Assembly: GCF_902506435.1 (NCBI RefSeq)
Contig: NZ_LR733215.1
Location: 2,636,067 to 2,668,895 of the forward strand
DNA: 32,829 bases
Direction: 5' to 3'
Source of the DNA: Nocardioides sp. AX2bis
GTDB taxonomy: Bacteria; Actinomycetota; Actinomycetes; Propionibacteriales; Nocardioidaceae
Positions 8,529-16,804 of this stretch are shown here, piece by piece. The position numbers and the translations under genes are program-made. Under the pieces are notes generated by a model. That model was given only the letters and a program-made list of their open reading frames with translations. It made no database searches and was not told the origin of the DNA. How positions within the stretch are numbered: position 1 is the stretch's first letter; every line of letters starts with the position of its first letter.

Positions 8529-8545
8529 GCCTCGGTCGATGACCC

Positions 8546-8633
8546 CCGGGAGTATTTCTGTCCCGGATGAGAATTGAAACATCAGGGGGCCCCCACCCGG
8601 GACTTTGGCATCTTTCTCGTAGTCCGTCCCGGG
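8546..8633. promoter_or_regulatory. Cluster of CCGGGA/TCCCGG inverted repeats upstream of the HTH gene
   Basis: Two inverted pairs lie between the PLP gene and the HTH gene: CCGGGA-N9-TCCCGG (8546-8566) and CCCGGGAC-N22-GTCCCGGG (8596-8633). A TTGAAA -35-like hexamer sits between them at 8574-8579. The segment is locally AT-richer than its surroundings. The layout looks like an operator/promoter region, perhaps autoregulatory; binding is inference. Confidence 0.4.
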
Positions 8634-8650
8634 AAAAATGGGGGTTTCAC

Positions 8651-10192
8651 GTGCCGGCACCGCTTACTCCACTGCGCGACGACTCGCCACTCGGGTCCGA
8701 TCGCGTGAACGTCGCGTCCCGGGTGGCCTGGCTGCTCCGGATGGCGCGACTGACCGCCGGTGGCGGTCACAGCCAGGCCGCCGTGGGCACCGCCCTGCGG
8801 GCCACCGGCGTGCGCACGCACGCCCGGCTGATGTCCGAGGTCGAGAACGGCAAGGTCCGCCACGGCCGCATCATCGACGGCTACGAGCGCGCCCTGGGAC
8901 TCCGCGAGGGACAGCTGCGGGCCCCGGTCGACGTGCTCTGCCGCGCGCTGCCGGGAGGTCCGCCGGACCGCGACGACGCGAGCCGCGCGATCGGTGGCGA
9001 GCAGCTCGGGGTGGACGAGATCTCCGAGCGCGGCGAGCGGGTGCGCCAGCCCCGTCGTACCGGTGGCGCGTGGCTCTCGTGGGCGCGTGCCATCACGGCG
9101 CCGGAGGCCCGCGGGTTCCCGACCTGGGTGGCCGCACCGTGGCTCGACGAGCTCGTCGACGAGCTGGGCCGCAGCGTCGGCACCGCCTATGTCACCCGCT
9201 ACGAGGCGCTCAGCCTGCTGCGGACGAGCCCGTACGGGCACCTCGTGCTCGAGGCGGCCCGCCGCGCGGTCGCCGACCCGCACGCGCAGGTGCTCGTCGA
9301 CACCGTCGCGGCGACGGCCGACCGCCCCACCCCCGACGTCCTCCTCTGGGCCTCCGAGCTGCTCGCCGACCACCGTCCGATGGCGGTGCGCGCGGCCTGC
9401 CACGCCCTGCACGGCGTGGCCGCGGCCGGTGGTGGCGAGCCGGAGGACTGGGACCTGCTGGTGGACCCGTTGGTGACCGCCTACGAGCGGGCGGTGTCCC
9501 GCGCCGACGCGGCGTGGCACCACACGCTGTCGGGCGTGGTCACCTCCCTGCCGGAGCGCCAGGCCCGGGACGTGGTCGGACGGCTGTCCCGCCCGCCGGT
9601 GCCCGCGACGTCGCGGACGGCGCTCGGCGAGCGCACCCAGGCCGACCGGAGGTGGCGCACCGCCACCGAGCTCGCGGAGCGGGTCGCGGAGCCCGACAAC
9701 CTCCCCGACCGCCCGTTGCTGGCCCGGCTGCTGTTCGAGGTCATCCACGACCAGCGGCCCCGTCACCACTTCACCTCCAGCATGCTGCTGGTGGCCGTGC
9801 CGTTCGCCGACCGGGTCGTGGACGTGCTCCACGACCACGCCGTGCGCGAGGCCTCCGACCGCGACCGCCACACGATCCTGTTCCGCCTCGCCCAGATGGC
9901 CCCCAGCCCCGGGCTCGGGTCGATGGCGGCCCTGGCCGCCGGGGACGTCGCGGACCTCTCGGCCCGCGCGGTGCTGCTGGCGCACGGCGGGCAGCGGGTC
10001 GAGCGCGAGGTGCTGGACACCCTGATGGTCGGTGGGCACCGCCGGCGCGCCCTCTACGCGGCCGGGATGACCCAGGACCCGTGGCTGGACAAGGTGGTCC
10101 ACGCCGACGAGCTCCCCGAGGAGGTCCGGGGGGCCGCGCGCTGGTGGCTGGATCGCGACGGGCTCGTCGACGACGTGCCCGGTCCCCGCTGA
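8651..10192 (+). CDS. Helix-turn-helix protein with large helical C-terminal region
   Basis: The protein has about 513 residues. An XRE-like helix-turn-helix sits at roughly 23-90 (VASRVAWLLRMARL, SQAAVGTALRATG, LMSEVENGK, YERALGLREGQL). The rest is long and alpha-helical, rich in Ala/Leu/Arg with repeated HEAT-like helical pairs and no catalytic motif that I recognise. The start is GTG 8651 with a GGGGG ribosome site. An in-frame ATG at 8567 would read through the inverted-repeat promoter region, so I rejected it; GTG 8707 is a shorter alternative. It stands alone between the PLP enzyme gene and the convergent gpsA. The inverted repeats upstream suggest autoregulation. Its target and ligand are unknown. 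Confidence 0.75.
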   Translation: MPAPLTPLRDDSPLGSDRVNVASRVAWLLRMARLTAGGGHSQAAVGTALRATGVRTHARLMSEVENGKVRHGRIIDGYERALGLREGQLRAPVDVLCRALPGGPPDRDDASRAIGGEQLGVDEISERGERVRQPRRTGGAWLSWARAITAPEARGFPTWVAAPWLDELVDELGRSVGTAYVTRYEALSLLRTSPYGHLVLEAARRAVADPHAQVLVDTVAATADRPTPDVLLWASELLADHRPMAVRAACHALHGVAAAGGGEPEDWDLLVDPLVTAYERAVSRADAAWHHTLSGVVTSLPERQARDVVGRLSRPPVPATSRTALGERTQADRRWRTATELAERVAEPDNLPDRPLLARLLFEVIHDQRPRHHFTSSMLLVAVPFADRVVDVLHDHAVREASDRDRHTILFRLAQMAPSPGLGSMAALAAGDVADLSARAVLLAHGGQRVEREVLDTLMVGGHRRRALYAAGMTQDPWLDKVVHADELPEEVRGAARWWLDRDGLVDDVPGPR

Positions 10193-10211
10193 CCGGTCGC
10201 CGCGCGGGGAC
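10182..10211. terminator. Hairpin between HTH gene and gpsA (convergent)
   Basis: GTCCCCGC (10182-10189) pairs perfectly with GCGGGGAC (10204-10211) over a 14-base loop. It overlaps the HTH-gene stop and lies eight bases before the gpsA stop, so it can serve both convergent transcripts. Confidence 0.6.
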
Positions 10212-10219
10212 GGCGGGTC

Positions 10220-11251
10220 CTAGTCGGTCTCGGCCTTCGGGTCCCGGTTGATGAAGGCGTCCATCATCTCGAAGGGCGTGGTGCGTCCCGCGACCACGGC
10301 GTCGACCTGGTCGGCGATCGGGGCGTCGACGCCCCAGCTCCGTGCGAGGGCCAGCAGCGAGGAGCACGACTTCGCGCCCTCGGCCACCTGCCGGGTCGAG
10401 GCCAGGATCTCCTCGGTCGACATGCCCTGCCCGAGCTTCTCGCCGAAGGTCCGGTTGCGGGACAGCGGCGAGGAGCAGGTGGCCACCAGGTCGCCGAGCC
10501 CGGCCAGGCCCATCAGCGTGAGCGGGTTGGCCCCCATCCGCGTCGCCAGCCTCGCGGTCTCCGCCAGGCCCCGCGTGATCAGCGAGGCGGTCGTGTTGTC
10601 GCCGAAGCCCAGCCCGACGGCCATCCCGACGCACAGCGCGACGACGTTCTTGTAGGCCCCGCCGATCTCGCACCCGACGACGTCGACGCTGGTGTAGGGC
10701 CGGAAGGCGGCCGTGTGGCAACGCGCCTGCAGCCGACGCGCGACGTCCTCGTCGGCGCAGGCGACCACGGAGGCCGCCGGCTCGCGACGGGCGATCTCCT
10801 TGGCCAGGTTGGGACCGCTGAGCACACCGATCCGCTCGGGTCCGGCCCCGGTGACCTCGGCGATCACCTCGCTCATCCGCTTCACGCTGCCGAGCTCGAC
10901 GCCCTTCATCAGGGACAGGAAGACCGCGTCGTCGGGCACGTGCGGGGCCCAGCCGGCGAGGTTCTGGCGGAGGCTCTGCGACGGCGTGGCCAGCACGACG
11001 ACCTCGGCCCCCTCGAGCGCGAGGGCCACGTCGGAGGTCGCGGTGACCCCCCGCGGCAGCTCGATGCCGGGCAGGTAGTCGGCGTTCTCGCGGTCCCGGG
11101 TGATCGCCTCGGCCTGCTCGGGCCGACGCGACCACAGCACGACCTCGTTGCCGGCGTCGGCGAGCACGATCGAGAAGGCGGTCCCCCACGAGCCGGCACT
11201 GAACACGGCGACCTTGCCGTGGCCGCCCGGGGTTGCTGTGTCGGTGGTCAC
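10220..11251 (-). CDS. gpsA: Glycerol-3-phosphate dehydrogenase [NAD(P)+]
   Basis: GpsA reduces dihydroxyacetone phosphate to sn-glycerol-3-phosphate for phospholipid synthesis. The protein has 343 residues. It has the Rossmann start VAVFSAGSWGTAF near residue 14, LSLMKGVE, LSGPNLAKEIA (catalytic Lys), EIGGAYKNVVALCVGM (second conserved Lys), GDNTTASLITRGLAE and LAGLGDLVATCSS. The first glycine of the usual GxGxxG is Ser18, which is unusual but in a position that may tolerate it. The start is GTG 11251, whose GTGA overlaps the plsC stop by four bases, indicating translational coupling. The upstream acyltransferase uses the product or its derivatives, so the pair is functionally matched. Confidence 0.96.
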   Translation of the reverse strand: MTTDTATPGGHGKVAVFSAGSWGTAFSIVLADAGNEVVLWSRRPEQAEAITRDRENADYLPGIELPRGVTATSDVALALEGAEVVVLATPSQSLRQNLAGWAPHVPDDAVFLSLMKGVELGSVKRMSEVIAEVTGAGPERIGVLSGPNLAKEIARREPAASVVACADEDVARRLQARCHTAAFRPYTSVDVVGCEIGGAYKNVVALCVGMAVGLGFGDNTTASLITRGLAETARLATRMGANPLTLMGLAGLGDLVATCSSPLSRNRTFGEKLGQGMSTEEILASTRQVAEGAKSCSSLLALARSWGVDAPIADQVDAVVAGRTTPFEMMDAFINRDPKAETD

Positions 11252-11997
11252 GAGGCTCCGTCCTCCCGGGTCTGCTCGGCACGGTGCCGTCGCAGGTCGT
11301 AGCGCTCCGCGGGCGGCTGCTCGCCCCGGATGTCGGCCACGAGGCCGGTGATCGCGTCCATGACCTGGTCGGTGGCCAGGGCGACACGTCGTGCCGTCAC
11401 GGGCCCGTCGGCCAGGTGCGCCAGGTCCAGGGGCCGCCCGACCTTCATCGTGACCAGCGTGCGCGGCAGCAGCGAGGGCTTGTGGGAGTAGGGCGCGAGC
11501 AGGTCCTGCGGACCCCACTGCCCGACGGGCACGACCGGGCACCCGGTCGTCAGCGCGATCCTGGCCGCGCCCGACTTGCCGGTCATCGGCCACAGGTCGG
11601 GGTCACGCGTGATGGTGCCCTCGGGGTAGACCACGACGCACTCGCCGGCGCGGACCGCGTCGACCGCGGCGGCGTACGCCCCGACGGCGCTGCTGGTCGC
11701 CCGCTCCACGGGGATCTGGCCGGCCGCGCGGAGGAAGAACCCCAGCGCACGGGTGCGGAAGAGCCCGGACTTGGCCAGGTAGCGGGGGATGCGGCCGTGG
11801 TCGTAGACGAGGTGCGCGGCGGTGAGGGGGTCGACGTGGGAGAGGTGGTTGACCACGACCACGCAACCGCCGGTGGCCGGGATGTTCTCACCGTCGATCC
11901 ACCGGCGCCGGGTCAGGACGAGCAGGACGGGCTTGACGAGGACCACGATGACGGCGAAGGCCCAACCCCGTCGCTGCTGCAGCTTGCGGACGCTCAC
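11248..11997 (-). CDS. plsC: 1-acyl-sn-glycerol-3-phosphate acyltransferase (PlsC family)
   Basis: This 249-residue membrane-associated acyltransferase probably transfers a second acyl chain to lysophosphatidic acid. An N-terminal hydrophobic helix (about residues 12-28) is followed by the catalytic NHLSHVD motif (His51, Asp56), the RYLAKSGLF motif II region, YPEGTITRD (Glu126, motif III) and PVVPVGQWG (motif IV). The C terminus is charged. The start is GTG 11997 with GGAAGGGAG upstream. It overlaps gpsA by four bases in the same operon. Specificity cannot be read from sequence, so a related lyso-acyltransferase role is possible. Confidence 0.9.
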   Translation of the reverse strand: MSVRKLQQRRGWAFAVIVVLVKPVLLVLTRRRWIDGENIPATGGCVVVVNHLSHVDPLTAAHLVYDHGRIPRYLAKSGLFRTRALGFFLRAAGQIPVERATSSAVGAYAAAVDAVRAGECVVVYPEGTITRDPDLWPMTGKSGAARIALTTGCPVVPVGQWGPQDLLAPYSHKPSLLPRTLVTMKVGRPLDLAHLADGPVTARRVALATDQVMDAITGLVADIRGEQPPAERYDLRRHRAEQTREDGAS

Positions 11998-12143
11998 GTG
12001 CTCCCTTCCTCCTCGCCTCCGGCCGGGGGCGGGGACCGGCGTGCCGGTCGGGACGCAGGGTACCGCCGCCGGGGCGGCACCGAGGCTCCGACGCGGCGAC
12101 GGTGGGCGGCCGTCAGGACCGCGGACCTGAGAGGATCCTCGTG

Positions 12144-12794
12144 ATGGCCTCCCACGACCCGACCGATCCGCCCTCCACCTCGTTCGTCGCGATCCTGCCC
12201 GTCAAGCCCCCACGCGTGGGGAAGTCCCGTCTGGGCGACGTCGAGGACGTCCGGCGCCGGGACCTCGCCGGGGCGTTCGCGCTGGACACCGTGACCGCCG
12301 TGGTGGCGTGCCCCGAGGTGTCGGAGGTCCTCGTCGTGACCGACGACGCCGCGTTCTCCCGCGACCTGGTGGCGCTGGGGTGCGCGAGCATGCCGGACGG
12401 TGACACCCACGACCTGAACGCGACCCTGCAGCAGGCAGCGCTCGAGGCGATGCGGCGCTGGCCGCGGCTGCAGCCGGTGGCGATCTGCGCCGACCTCCCC
12501 GCGCTGCGGCCCGAGGACCTCGGCGCCGCGCTCCAGGTGGCCTCGGCCGGTGGCGCCTGGTTCGTGGCGGACGCGGACGAGGTCGGCACCACGCTCTACA
12601 CCGCGCCGTACGCCGGGTTCGCCCCCCGCTTCGGGGTGGGTTCCCGCCTGGCGCACCAGGCCTCGGGCGCCCGGGCCGTCACGGGCGACCTGGCCTCGCT
12701 GCGCTGCGACGTGGACGACCACGCCGACCTGCGACGGGCGCTGTCGCTCGGCGTGGGCGCCCACACCACCGCGGTGGCCGCCCCGCTCACCTGA
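12144..12794 (+). CDS. cofC: 2-phospho-L-lactate/phosphoenolpyruvate guanylyltransferase (F420 synthesis)
   Basis: CofC (FbiD in mycobacteria) couples GTP to 2-phospholactate or phosphoenolpyruvate to make the precursor of the F420 side chain. The protein has 216 residues. A nucleotidyltransferase fold is indicated by ILPVKPPRVGKSRL (20-30, the VK..x..GKSRL loop), DTVTAVVAC, VLVVTDD, CADLPALRPEDL (the metal-binding Asp region) and FGVGSRLAHQASGA. The start is ATG 12144 after GAGAGGAT; a GTG one codon earlier is also possible. It is divergent from plsC/gpsA and convergent with the HU gene. Its presence implies F420-dependent metabolism. The other fbi genes are not in the window. Confidence 0.9.
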   Translation: MASHDPTDPPSTSFVAILPVKPPRVGKSRLGDVEDVRRRDLAGAFALDTVTAVVACPEVSEVLVVTDDAAFSRDLVALGCASMPDGDTHDLNATLQQAALEAMRRWPRLQPVAICADLPALRPEDLGAALQVASAGGAWFVADADEVGTTLYTAPYAGFAPRFGVGSRLAHQASGARAVTGDLASLRCDVDDHADLRRALSLGVGAHTTAVAAPLT

Positions 12795-12804
12795 GCGGGG
12801 CGGC
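12777..12804. terminator. Bidirectional hairpin between cofC and HU gene
   Basis: GCCGCCCCGCTCA (12777-12789) pairs perfectly with TGAGCGGGGCGGC (12792-12804), in practice a 12-bp stem with a tetraloop. It spans the cofC stop and precedes the HU stop by six bases. There is no U tract. Confidence 0.75.
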
Positions 12805-12810
12805 ACGGCG

Positions 12811-13743
12811 TCAGCTGGACGAGCGGGTGCTGCCGGTCGAGCCGGTCGAACCGGTCGAGCCGGACGAGCCGGTCGAGCCGCTGCTCGTTGACCCGGTCGC
12901 GGTGGCCGCGCTCGTCGCCGTCGTGGCCTTCTTAGCGGGTGCCCTCGTCGCCGGAGCCTTCTTCGCCGTGGTGGTCTTCGCCGTGGTGGTCTTCGCCACG
13001 GTGGTCTTCGCCGCGGGCGCGGACTTCTTCGCCGTCGAGCCGGCGGCGGAGGAACCGGAGGCGGCCGTCTTCGTCGCGGTCGCCTTCTTGGCGGTCGCCT
13101 TCTTGGCGGTCGCCTTCTTGGCGGTCGCCTTCTTGGCGGTCGTCTTCTTGACGGTTGCCTTCTTGGCAGGCGCCTTCGTCGCGGTCGCCTTCTTCGCAGG
13201 CGCTGCCGTTTTCTCCACCGCGCTCGCAGCAGAGGCAACGGCGTTGTCGGCCTGAGCGGACGCGGTACCGGCTGCTGCTGCTCCGGCCTCGGAGGCCGCC
13301 TTCCCCGCGGTGGAGACCTTCTCGGAGGCGCTGCTCGTCGGGGACCCCTTCACCGTCTTGCGGGCCGCCTTGGCCGCGGCTCGCGCCGGGGCGGTGGCCA
13401 CCGAGACCGCGGAGGTGCCCGCGGCAACGGTCAGCTCGGGCAGCTTCTTGACCCCGGAGACGACGGCCTTGAGGTCGGAGCCGGGCTTGAACCTCGGCAC
13501 GGCCCCCGTGCCCGAGGCCTTCGACGATTTCTTCGACGAGGACTTCTTGCCGGACTGCTTCGTGGGCTTGCGGGACCCGAGGACCTTCTTCTCGAAGGAG
13601 CCGAACCCCTGGATCGCCACCTTCTCGCCCTTGGCCACCTCGCGGGTGATGGTGTCGAGGACCGACTCGAGGGCGTGCGCCGCCTGCTTGCGGTTGCCCT
13701 CGAAGCGCTCGGCGAGCGCATCGATCAGCTGAGACTTGTTCAC
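12811..13743 (-). CDS. hup: HU-family nucleoid protein with long Lys/Ala-rich C-terminal tail
   Basis: The protein has 310 residues. Residues 1-97 are an HU domain (NKSQLIDALAERF, ESVLDTITREVAKGEKVAIQGFGSFEKK, PRFKPGSDLKAVVSG). Residues 98-175 are Ala-rich. The rest is a histone-H1-like tail of KKAT/PAKKA/KTTA repeats ending in GSTGS repeats, as in actinobacterial HupS/Hlp proteins that bind DNA and compact the nucleoid. The DNA-binding arm is unusual: the canonical RNPxTG stretch is replaced by SRKPTKQ and then a Lys/Ser-rich insert, making the arm about seven residues longer than normal. The start is GTG 13743 with GGAAGGA upstream. In Streptomyces the HupS gene is likewise next to leuD/leuC. 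Confidence 0.95.
   Translation of the reverse strand: MNKSQLIDALAERFEGNRKQAAHALESVLDTITREVAKGEKVAIQGFGSFEKKVLGSRKPTKQSGKKSSSKKSSKASGTGAVPRFKPGSDLKAVVSGVKKLPELTVAAGTSAVSVATAPARAAAKAARKTVKGSPTSSASEKVSTAGKAASEAGAAAAGTASAQADNAVASAASAVEKTAAPAKKATATKAPAKKATVKKTTAKKATAKKATAKKATAKKATATKTAASGSSAAGSTAKKSAPAAKTTVAKTTTAKTTTAKKAPATRAPAKKATTATSAATATGSTSSGSTGSSGSTGSTGSTGSTRSSS
13078..13167 (-). repeat. 15-bp tandem repeat in the HU tail
   Basis: Four perfect copies of a 15-bp unit (13078-13137; GCCAAGAAGGCGACC on the coding strand) are followed by two degenerate copies to 13167. Each encodes one AKKAT-type pentapeptide. Such arrays are prone to slippage in whole codons, so the tail length may vary between strains. 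Confidence 0.85.
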
Positions 13744-13798
13744 GGTGGTGTCCTTCCGGGAGCAGTGCCGTCCGACGTTGTTGCCCGACGTCCCGTGC

Positions 13799-13828
13799 AA
13801 CCTAGGGATGCACGGGGGTGCTCCACAA
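13799..13828 (-). promoter_or_regulatory. Candidate promoter of the HU gene
   Basis: On the minus strand TTGTGG (13823-13828) and TAGGTT (13799-13804) are separated by 18 bases, matching a housekeeping -35/-10 arrangement. It would give a leader of about 50 bases before the GTG at 13743 and includes the observed ribosome site. Confidence 0.5.
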
Positions 13829-13893
13829 CGACCGGAGGGGCTGTCCTCGTGATCGGTGGGGCCTCGTCGGAGCCGCCGGAGCCGACCACGGGT

Positions 13894-13899
13894 TACGGT
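13894..13899 (+). promoter_or_regulatory. Candidate leaderless -10 box of the GNAT gene
   Basis: TACGGT ends six bases before GTG 13906. The same TAnnnT-to-start geometry occurs at ddl, the PLP gene and the lipoprotein gene at 30959. It supports the 13906 start over 13849. Confidence 0.45.
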
Positions 13900-13905
13900 G
13901 CCGAC

Positions 13906-14643
13906 GTGCGCGAGGCGTCCGTACGCTCGGTCGAGCGGTGGTGGTCCACGGTGCTCGGCGTGCCCGACGACGAGCTGTGGTGCGGCACGACCCTCCGCCC
14001 GCACTCCCCCACCAGCCCGCTCTCGGTCTACGGCGGCTGGTGGGTGGTCTGGTCGTCGACCGGTGGCCTCCACGTCTCGCTGCCGCCGGGGGCCTGCGAG
14101 CCCGACGACGAGCTTCTCGGCGACACGCACCGGCGTACGGAGCCCTCGGTGTGGCGGGCCGTGGCGCGCGAGCGGCGGCTGCGGGTGGTCGGCCCGTCGG
14201 TCCACGCCTACCTGGACCGCGCCCCGGCCGTCGTGTCGACGACGGCGTCTGCCGCCGCCGACGGCGCCGAGGTGCGTCGTTGGGACCCGCGCGACCTCAC
14301 CGACCTCCGCGACCGCGTCGGGCCGGGTGCGTGGGGCGAGTCGGGGTTCCGCGACGTCGACCCGCTCACCGACCACTGCTTCGCGGTGGTGATCGCGGGG
14401 ACGGTCGTCGCAGCGGCGAACCTGACGCCCTTCGACGGCGCCCCGCGCGACGTCGGGGTGCTGGTCGCGCCGCCGTGGCGCGGCCTGGGCCTGGGCGCCC
14501 GGGTCGGCGGCCACGCGGCGGCGTACGCCGTGCGCCACCACGGCCTGGCGCGGTGGCGGGCCCTCAGCGACAACCGGGCCTCGCTCACCGTCGCCCGGGG
14601 GCTCGGCTTCGAGCCGTGGTGCACCCAGCTCGCGCTGCGGTGA
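13906..14643 (+). CDS. GNAT-family N-acetyltransferase
   Basis: The protein has 245 residues. The C-terminal half carries the acetyl-CoA-binding motif A, VLVAPPWRGLGLGARVGGHAA (R192-G197 is the RxxGxG/A pyrophosphate loop), followed by ALSDNRASLTVARGLGFEPW, the usual motif B with the N..S...A..lGF pattern. The N-terminal half has WWSTVLGVPDDELW, seen in duplicated-type actinobacterial GNAT proteins. The substrate is unknown. The start is GTG 13906, because TACGGT (13894-13899) sits six bases before it in leaderless-promoter geometry. GTG 13849 would add 19 poorly conserved residues. It is divergent from the HU gene and converges on leuD. Confidence 0.82.
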   Translation: MREASVRSVERWWSTVLGVPDDELWCGTTLRPHSPTSPLSVYGGWWVVWSSTGGLHVSLPPGACEPDDELLGDTHRRTEPSVWRAVARERRLRVVGPSVHAYLDRAPAVVSTTASAAADGAEVRRWDPRDLTDLRDRVGPGAWGESGFRDVDPLTDHCFAVVIAGTVVAAANLTPFDGAPRDVGVLVAPPWRGLGLGARVGGHAAAYAVRHHGLARWRALSDNRASLTVARGLGFEPWCTQLALR

Positions 14644-14689
14644 CGCGGGCCGCGCTCGAGCAGGCCGTGCTGGAGCAGGGTCGGTCGGG

Positions 14690-15289
14690 TCAGGTCAGCG
14701 CGGGCTTCCAGGCCGGACGGCCGGCCTCGAAGGACGTGATGTCCTCGTCGTGGGTGAGCGTGATGCTCACGTCGTCGAGACCCTCGAGCAGGCGCCAGCG
14801 CGTGTAGTCGTCGATGTCGAAGGAGTCCTCGACGGCGTCGGGACCCTCGCCGGCCCGCACGGTGCGCGACTCCAGGTCGACGGTGACGGTGGCGCCGGGC
14901 TCGGCCTCGAGCAGGTCCCACAGCCGCTGGACGACCTTCTCGTCGACCTGGGCGGCGACCAGCCCGGCCTTGCCGGAGTTGCCGCGGAAGATGTCGGCGA
15001 AGCGCGAGGAGATCACGGCGCGGAAGCCGTAGTTCTGCAGCGCCCAGACGGCGTGCTCGCGCGAGGAGCCGGTGCCGAAGTCGGGGCCGGCGACGAGCAC
15101 GGACCCGGCGGCGTACGCCTCCTGGTTGAGCACGAAGGACTCGTCGCCGCGCCAGGCGGCGAACAGGCCGTCCTCGAAGCCGGTGCGCGTGACCCGCTTG
15201 AGGTAGACGGCGGGGATGATCTGGTCGGTGTCGACGTTGCTGCGGCGCAGCGGCACGCCGACTCCGGTGTGGGTGGTGAACGCGTCCAT
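14690..15289 (-). CDS. leuD: 3-isopropylmalate dehydratase small subunit
   Basis: LeuD is the swivelling subunit of isopropylmalate isomerase in leucine synthesis. The protein has 199 residues, the normal length. It shows [36 protein letters not shown] (the substrate-binding GSSREHA loop), [14 protein letters not shown] and [17 protein letters not shown]. It lies 12 bases after the leuC stop in the same operon. The C terminus ends RPAWKPALT. Confidence 0.97.
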   Translation of the reverse strand: MDAFTTHTGVGVPLRRSNVDTDQIIPAVYLKRVTRTGFEDGLFAAWRGDESFVLNQEAYAAGSVLVAGPDFGTGSSREHAVWALQNYGFRAVISSRFADIFRGNSGKAGLVAAQVDEKVVQRLWDLLEAEPGATVTVDLESRTVRAGEGPDAVEDSFDIDDYTRWRLLEGLDDVSITLTHDEDITSFEAGRPAWKPALT

Positions 15290-15301
15290 CAGGGGCTCCG
15301 A

Positions 15302-16702
15302 TCAGTCCAGGTCGGCGGGCGAGGAGAGGGTGCCGCGCACGGCGGTGGCCGCAGCGACCGGGATCGAGACCAGGTGCGTGCGACCGCCCTTGCCCTGCCG
15401 GCCCTCGAAGTTGCGGTTGGAGGTCGAGGCGCTGCGCTCGCCGGGCGCGAGGGTGTCGGGGTTCATGCCCAGGCACATCGAGCAGCCCGCGCCGCGCCAC
15501 TCGGCGCCGGCCTGCTTGAAGACCACGTCGAGGCCCTCGCTCTCGGCCTGCAGCCGGACCCGGGCCGAGCCCGGGACGACCAGCAGCCGGGTGTCGGCGT
15601 CGACGGTGCGGCCCTCGATGATGCTGGCGGCCAGGCGGAGGTCCTCGATGCGGCCGTTGGTGCAGGAGCCGATGAAGACGGTGTCGACCGCGACCTCGCG
15701 CATCGGGGTGCCGGCCTCGAGGGCCATGTAGCGCAGCGCGTTCTCCGCGGCCACGCGGTCGCCCTCCTCCTCGAAGTCGGAGGGGTACGGCACGCTGCCG
15801 CTGAGCGGCACGCCCTGGCCGGGGTTGGTGCCCCAGGTGACGAACGGGGCCATCTCGGAGGCGTCGAGGACGATCTCCTGGTCGAACTCGGCGTCGTCGT
15901 CGGTGCGCAGGCTCGTCCAGTGCTCGACCGCCGCGTCCCAGTCCGCGCCCGTCGGCGCCTCGGGGCGGCCCCGGACGTAGTCGAAGGTGGTCTGGTCGGG
16001 CGCGATCATCCCGGCCTTGGCGCCCCACTCGATGGACATGTTGCAGATCGTCATCCGCGCCTCCATCGAGAGCTCCTCGATGGCCGGGCCGCGGTACTCG
16101 ACGACGTAGCCCTGGCCCCCGCCGGTCCCGGTGTGGGTGATCAGTGCCAGCACGAGGTCCTTGGCGGTGACGCCGGCCGGCAGGCTGCCGTTGACGGTGA
16201 CCGCCATCGTCCTCGGGCGTGCCTGCGGGAGGGTCTGGGTGGCCAGCACGTGCTCGACCTCGCTGGTGCCGATGCCGAAGGCCAGCGCGCCGAAGGCGCC
16301 GTGCGTGGAGGTGTGCGAGTCGCCGCACACGATGGTCATCCCGGGCTGGGTCAGGCCGAGCTGCGGGCCGACGACGTGCACGATGCCCTGCTCGACGTCG
16401 CCGAGCGGGTGCAGGCGCACCCCGAACTCCTCGGCGTTGCGGCGCAGCGTCTCGACCTGGGTGCGGGAGACGGGGTCGGCGATCGGCTTGTCCCAGTCGA
16501 CCGTCGGGACGTTGTGGTCCTCGGTGGCGATGGTGAGGTCGGGGCGGCGGACCGTACGCCCGGCCAGCCGCAGGCCGTCGAAGGCCTGCGGCGAGGTGAC
16601 CTCGTGGATGAGGTGGAGGTCGATGTAGAGGAGGTCGGGCTCCCCGGGGGTCGAGCGGACGACGTGCTCGTCCCAGACCTTCTCGGCCAGTGTCCTGCCC
16701 AT
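15302..16702 (-). CDS. leuC: 3-isopropylmalate dehydratase large subunit
   Basis: LeuC is the [4Fe-4S] aconitase-family subunit that, with LeuD, converts 2- to 3-isopropylmalate. The protein has 466 residues. It has [53 protein letters not shown] (first cluster Cys) and [11 protein letters not shown] (the other two cluster Cys). It ends SSPADLD. The start is ATG 16702 with GAGGAG about six bases upstream. A TACGCT -10 lies at 16760-16765 on this strand. It is divergent from the IclR regulator, which in this position is the known leucine-pathway regulator of actinobacteria (NdgR/LtbR). Confidence 0.98.
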   Translation of the reverse strand: MGRTLAEKVWDEHVVRSTPGEPDLLYIDLHLIHEVTSPQAFDGLRLAGRTVRRPDLTIATEDHNVPTVDWDKPIADPVSRTQVETLRRNAEEFGVRLHPLGDVEQGIVHVVGPQLGLTQPGMTIVCGDSHTSTHGAFGALAFGIGTSEVEHVLATQTLPQARPRTMAVTVNGSLPAGVTAKDLVLALITHTGTGGGQGYVVEYRGPAIEELSMEARMTICNMSIEWGAKAGMIAPDQTTFDYVRGRPEAPTGADWDAAVEHWTSLRTDDDAEFDQEIVLDASEMAPFVTWGTNPGQGVPLSGSVPYPSDFEEEGDRVAAENALRYMALEAGTPMREVAVDTVFIGSCTNGRIEDLRLAASIIEGRTVDADTRLLVVPGSARVRLQAESEGLDVVFKQAGAEWRGAGCSMCLGMNPDTLAPGERSASTSNRNFEGRQGKGGRTHLVSIPVAAATAVRGTLSSPADLD

Positions 16703-16759
16703 GGGTGCTCCTCGTGCTGTGTCGCGGGATGGGCCACTGGGGCGGCCCGGTACCAGCAC

Positions 16760-16802
16760 AGCGTAGTACTTGCGTCCCAGGAAGTGAGACGGCAGTATTG
16801 CC
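16760..16802. promoter_or_regulatory. leuC/iclR intergenic control region
   Basis: A minus-strand -10, TACGCT (16760-16765), faces leuC. Adjacent is an imperfect inverted repeat, ACTTGC-N6-GGAAGT (16768-16785), in its -35/-10 spacer. A second near-palindrome, GGCAGTATTGCC (16791-16802, 10 of 12 symmetric positions), touches the regulator's start codon. These positions suit repression of leuCD and autoregulation by the IclR protein, but the sites are predicted by eye only. Confidence 0.45.
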
Positions 16803-16804
16803 AT

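Noticed and set aside
8567..8650. N-terminal extension of the HTH protein from ATG 8567
   Set aside because: It would translate the inverted-repeat promoter-like region and lacks a ribosome site; GTG 8651 has one.
13078..13167. Possible CRISPR-like array
   Set aside because: It is a gap-free 15-bp codon repeat inside the HU tail, with no spacers and no cas genes.
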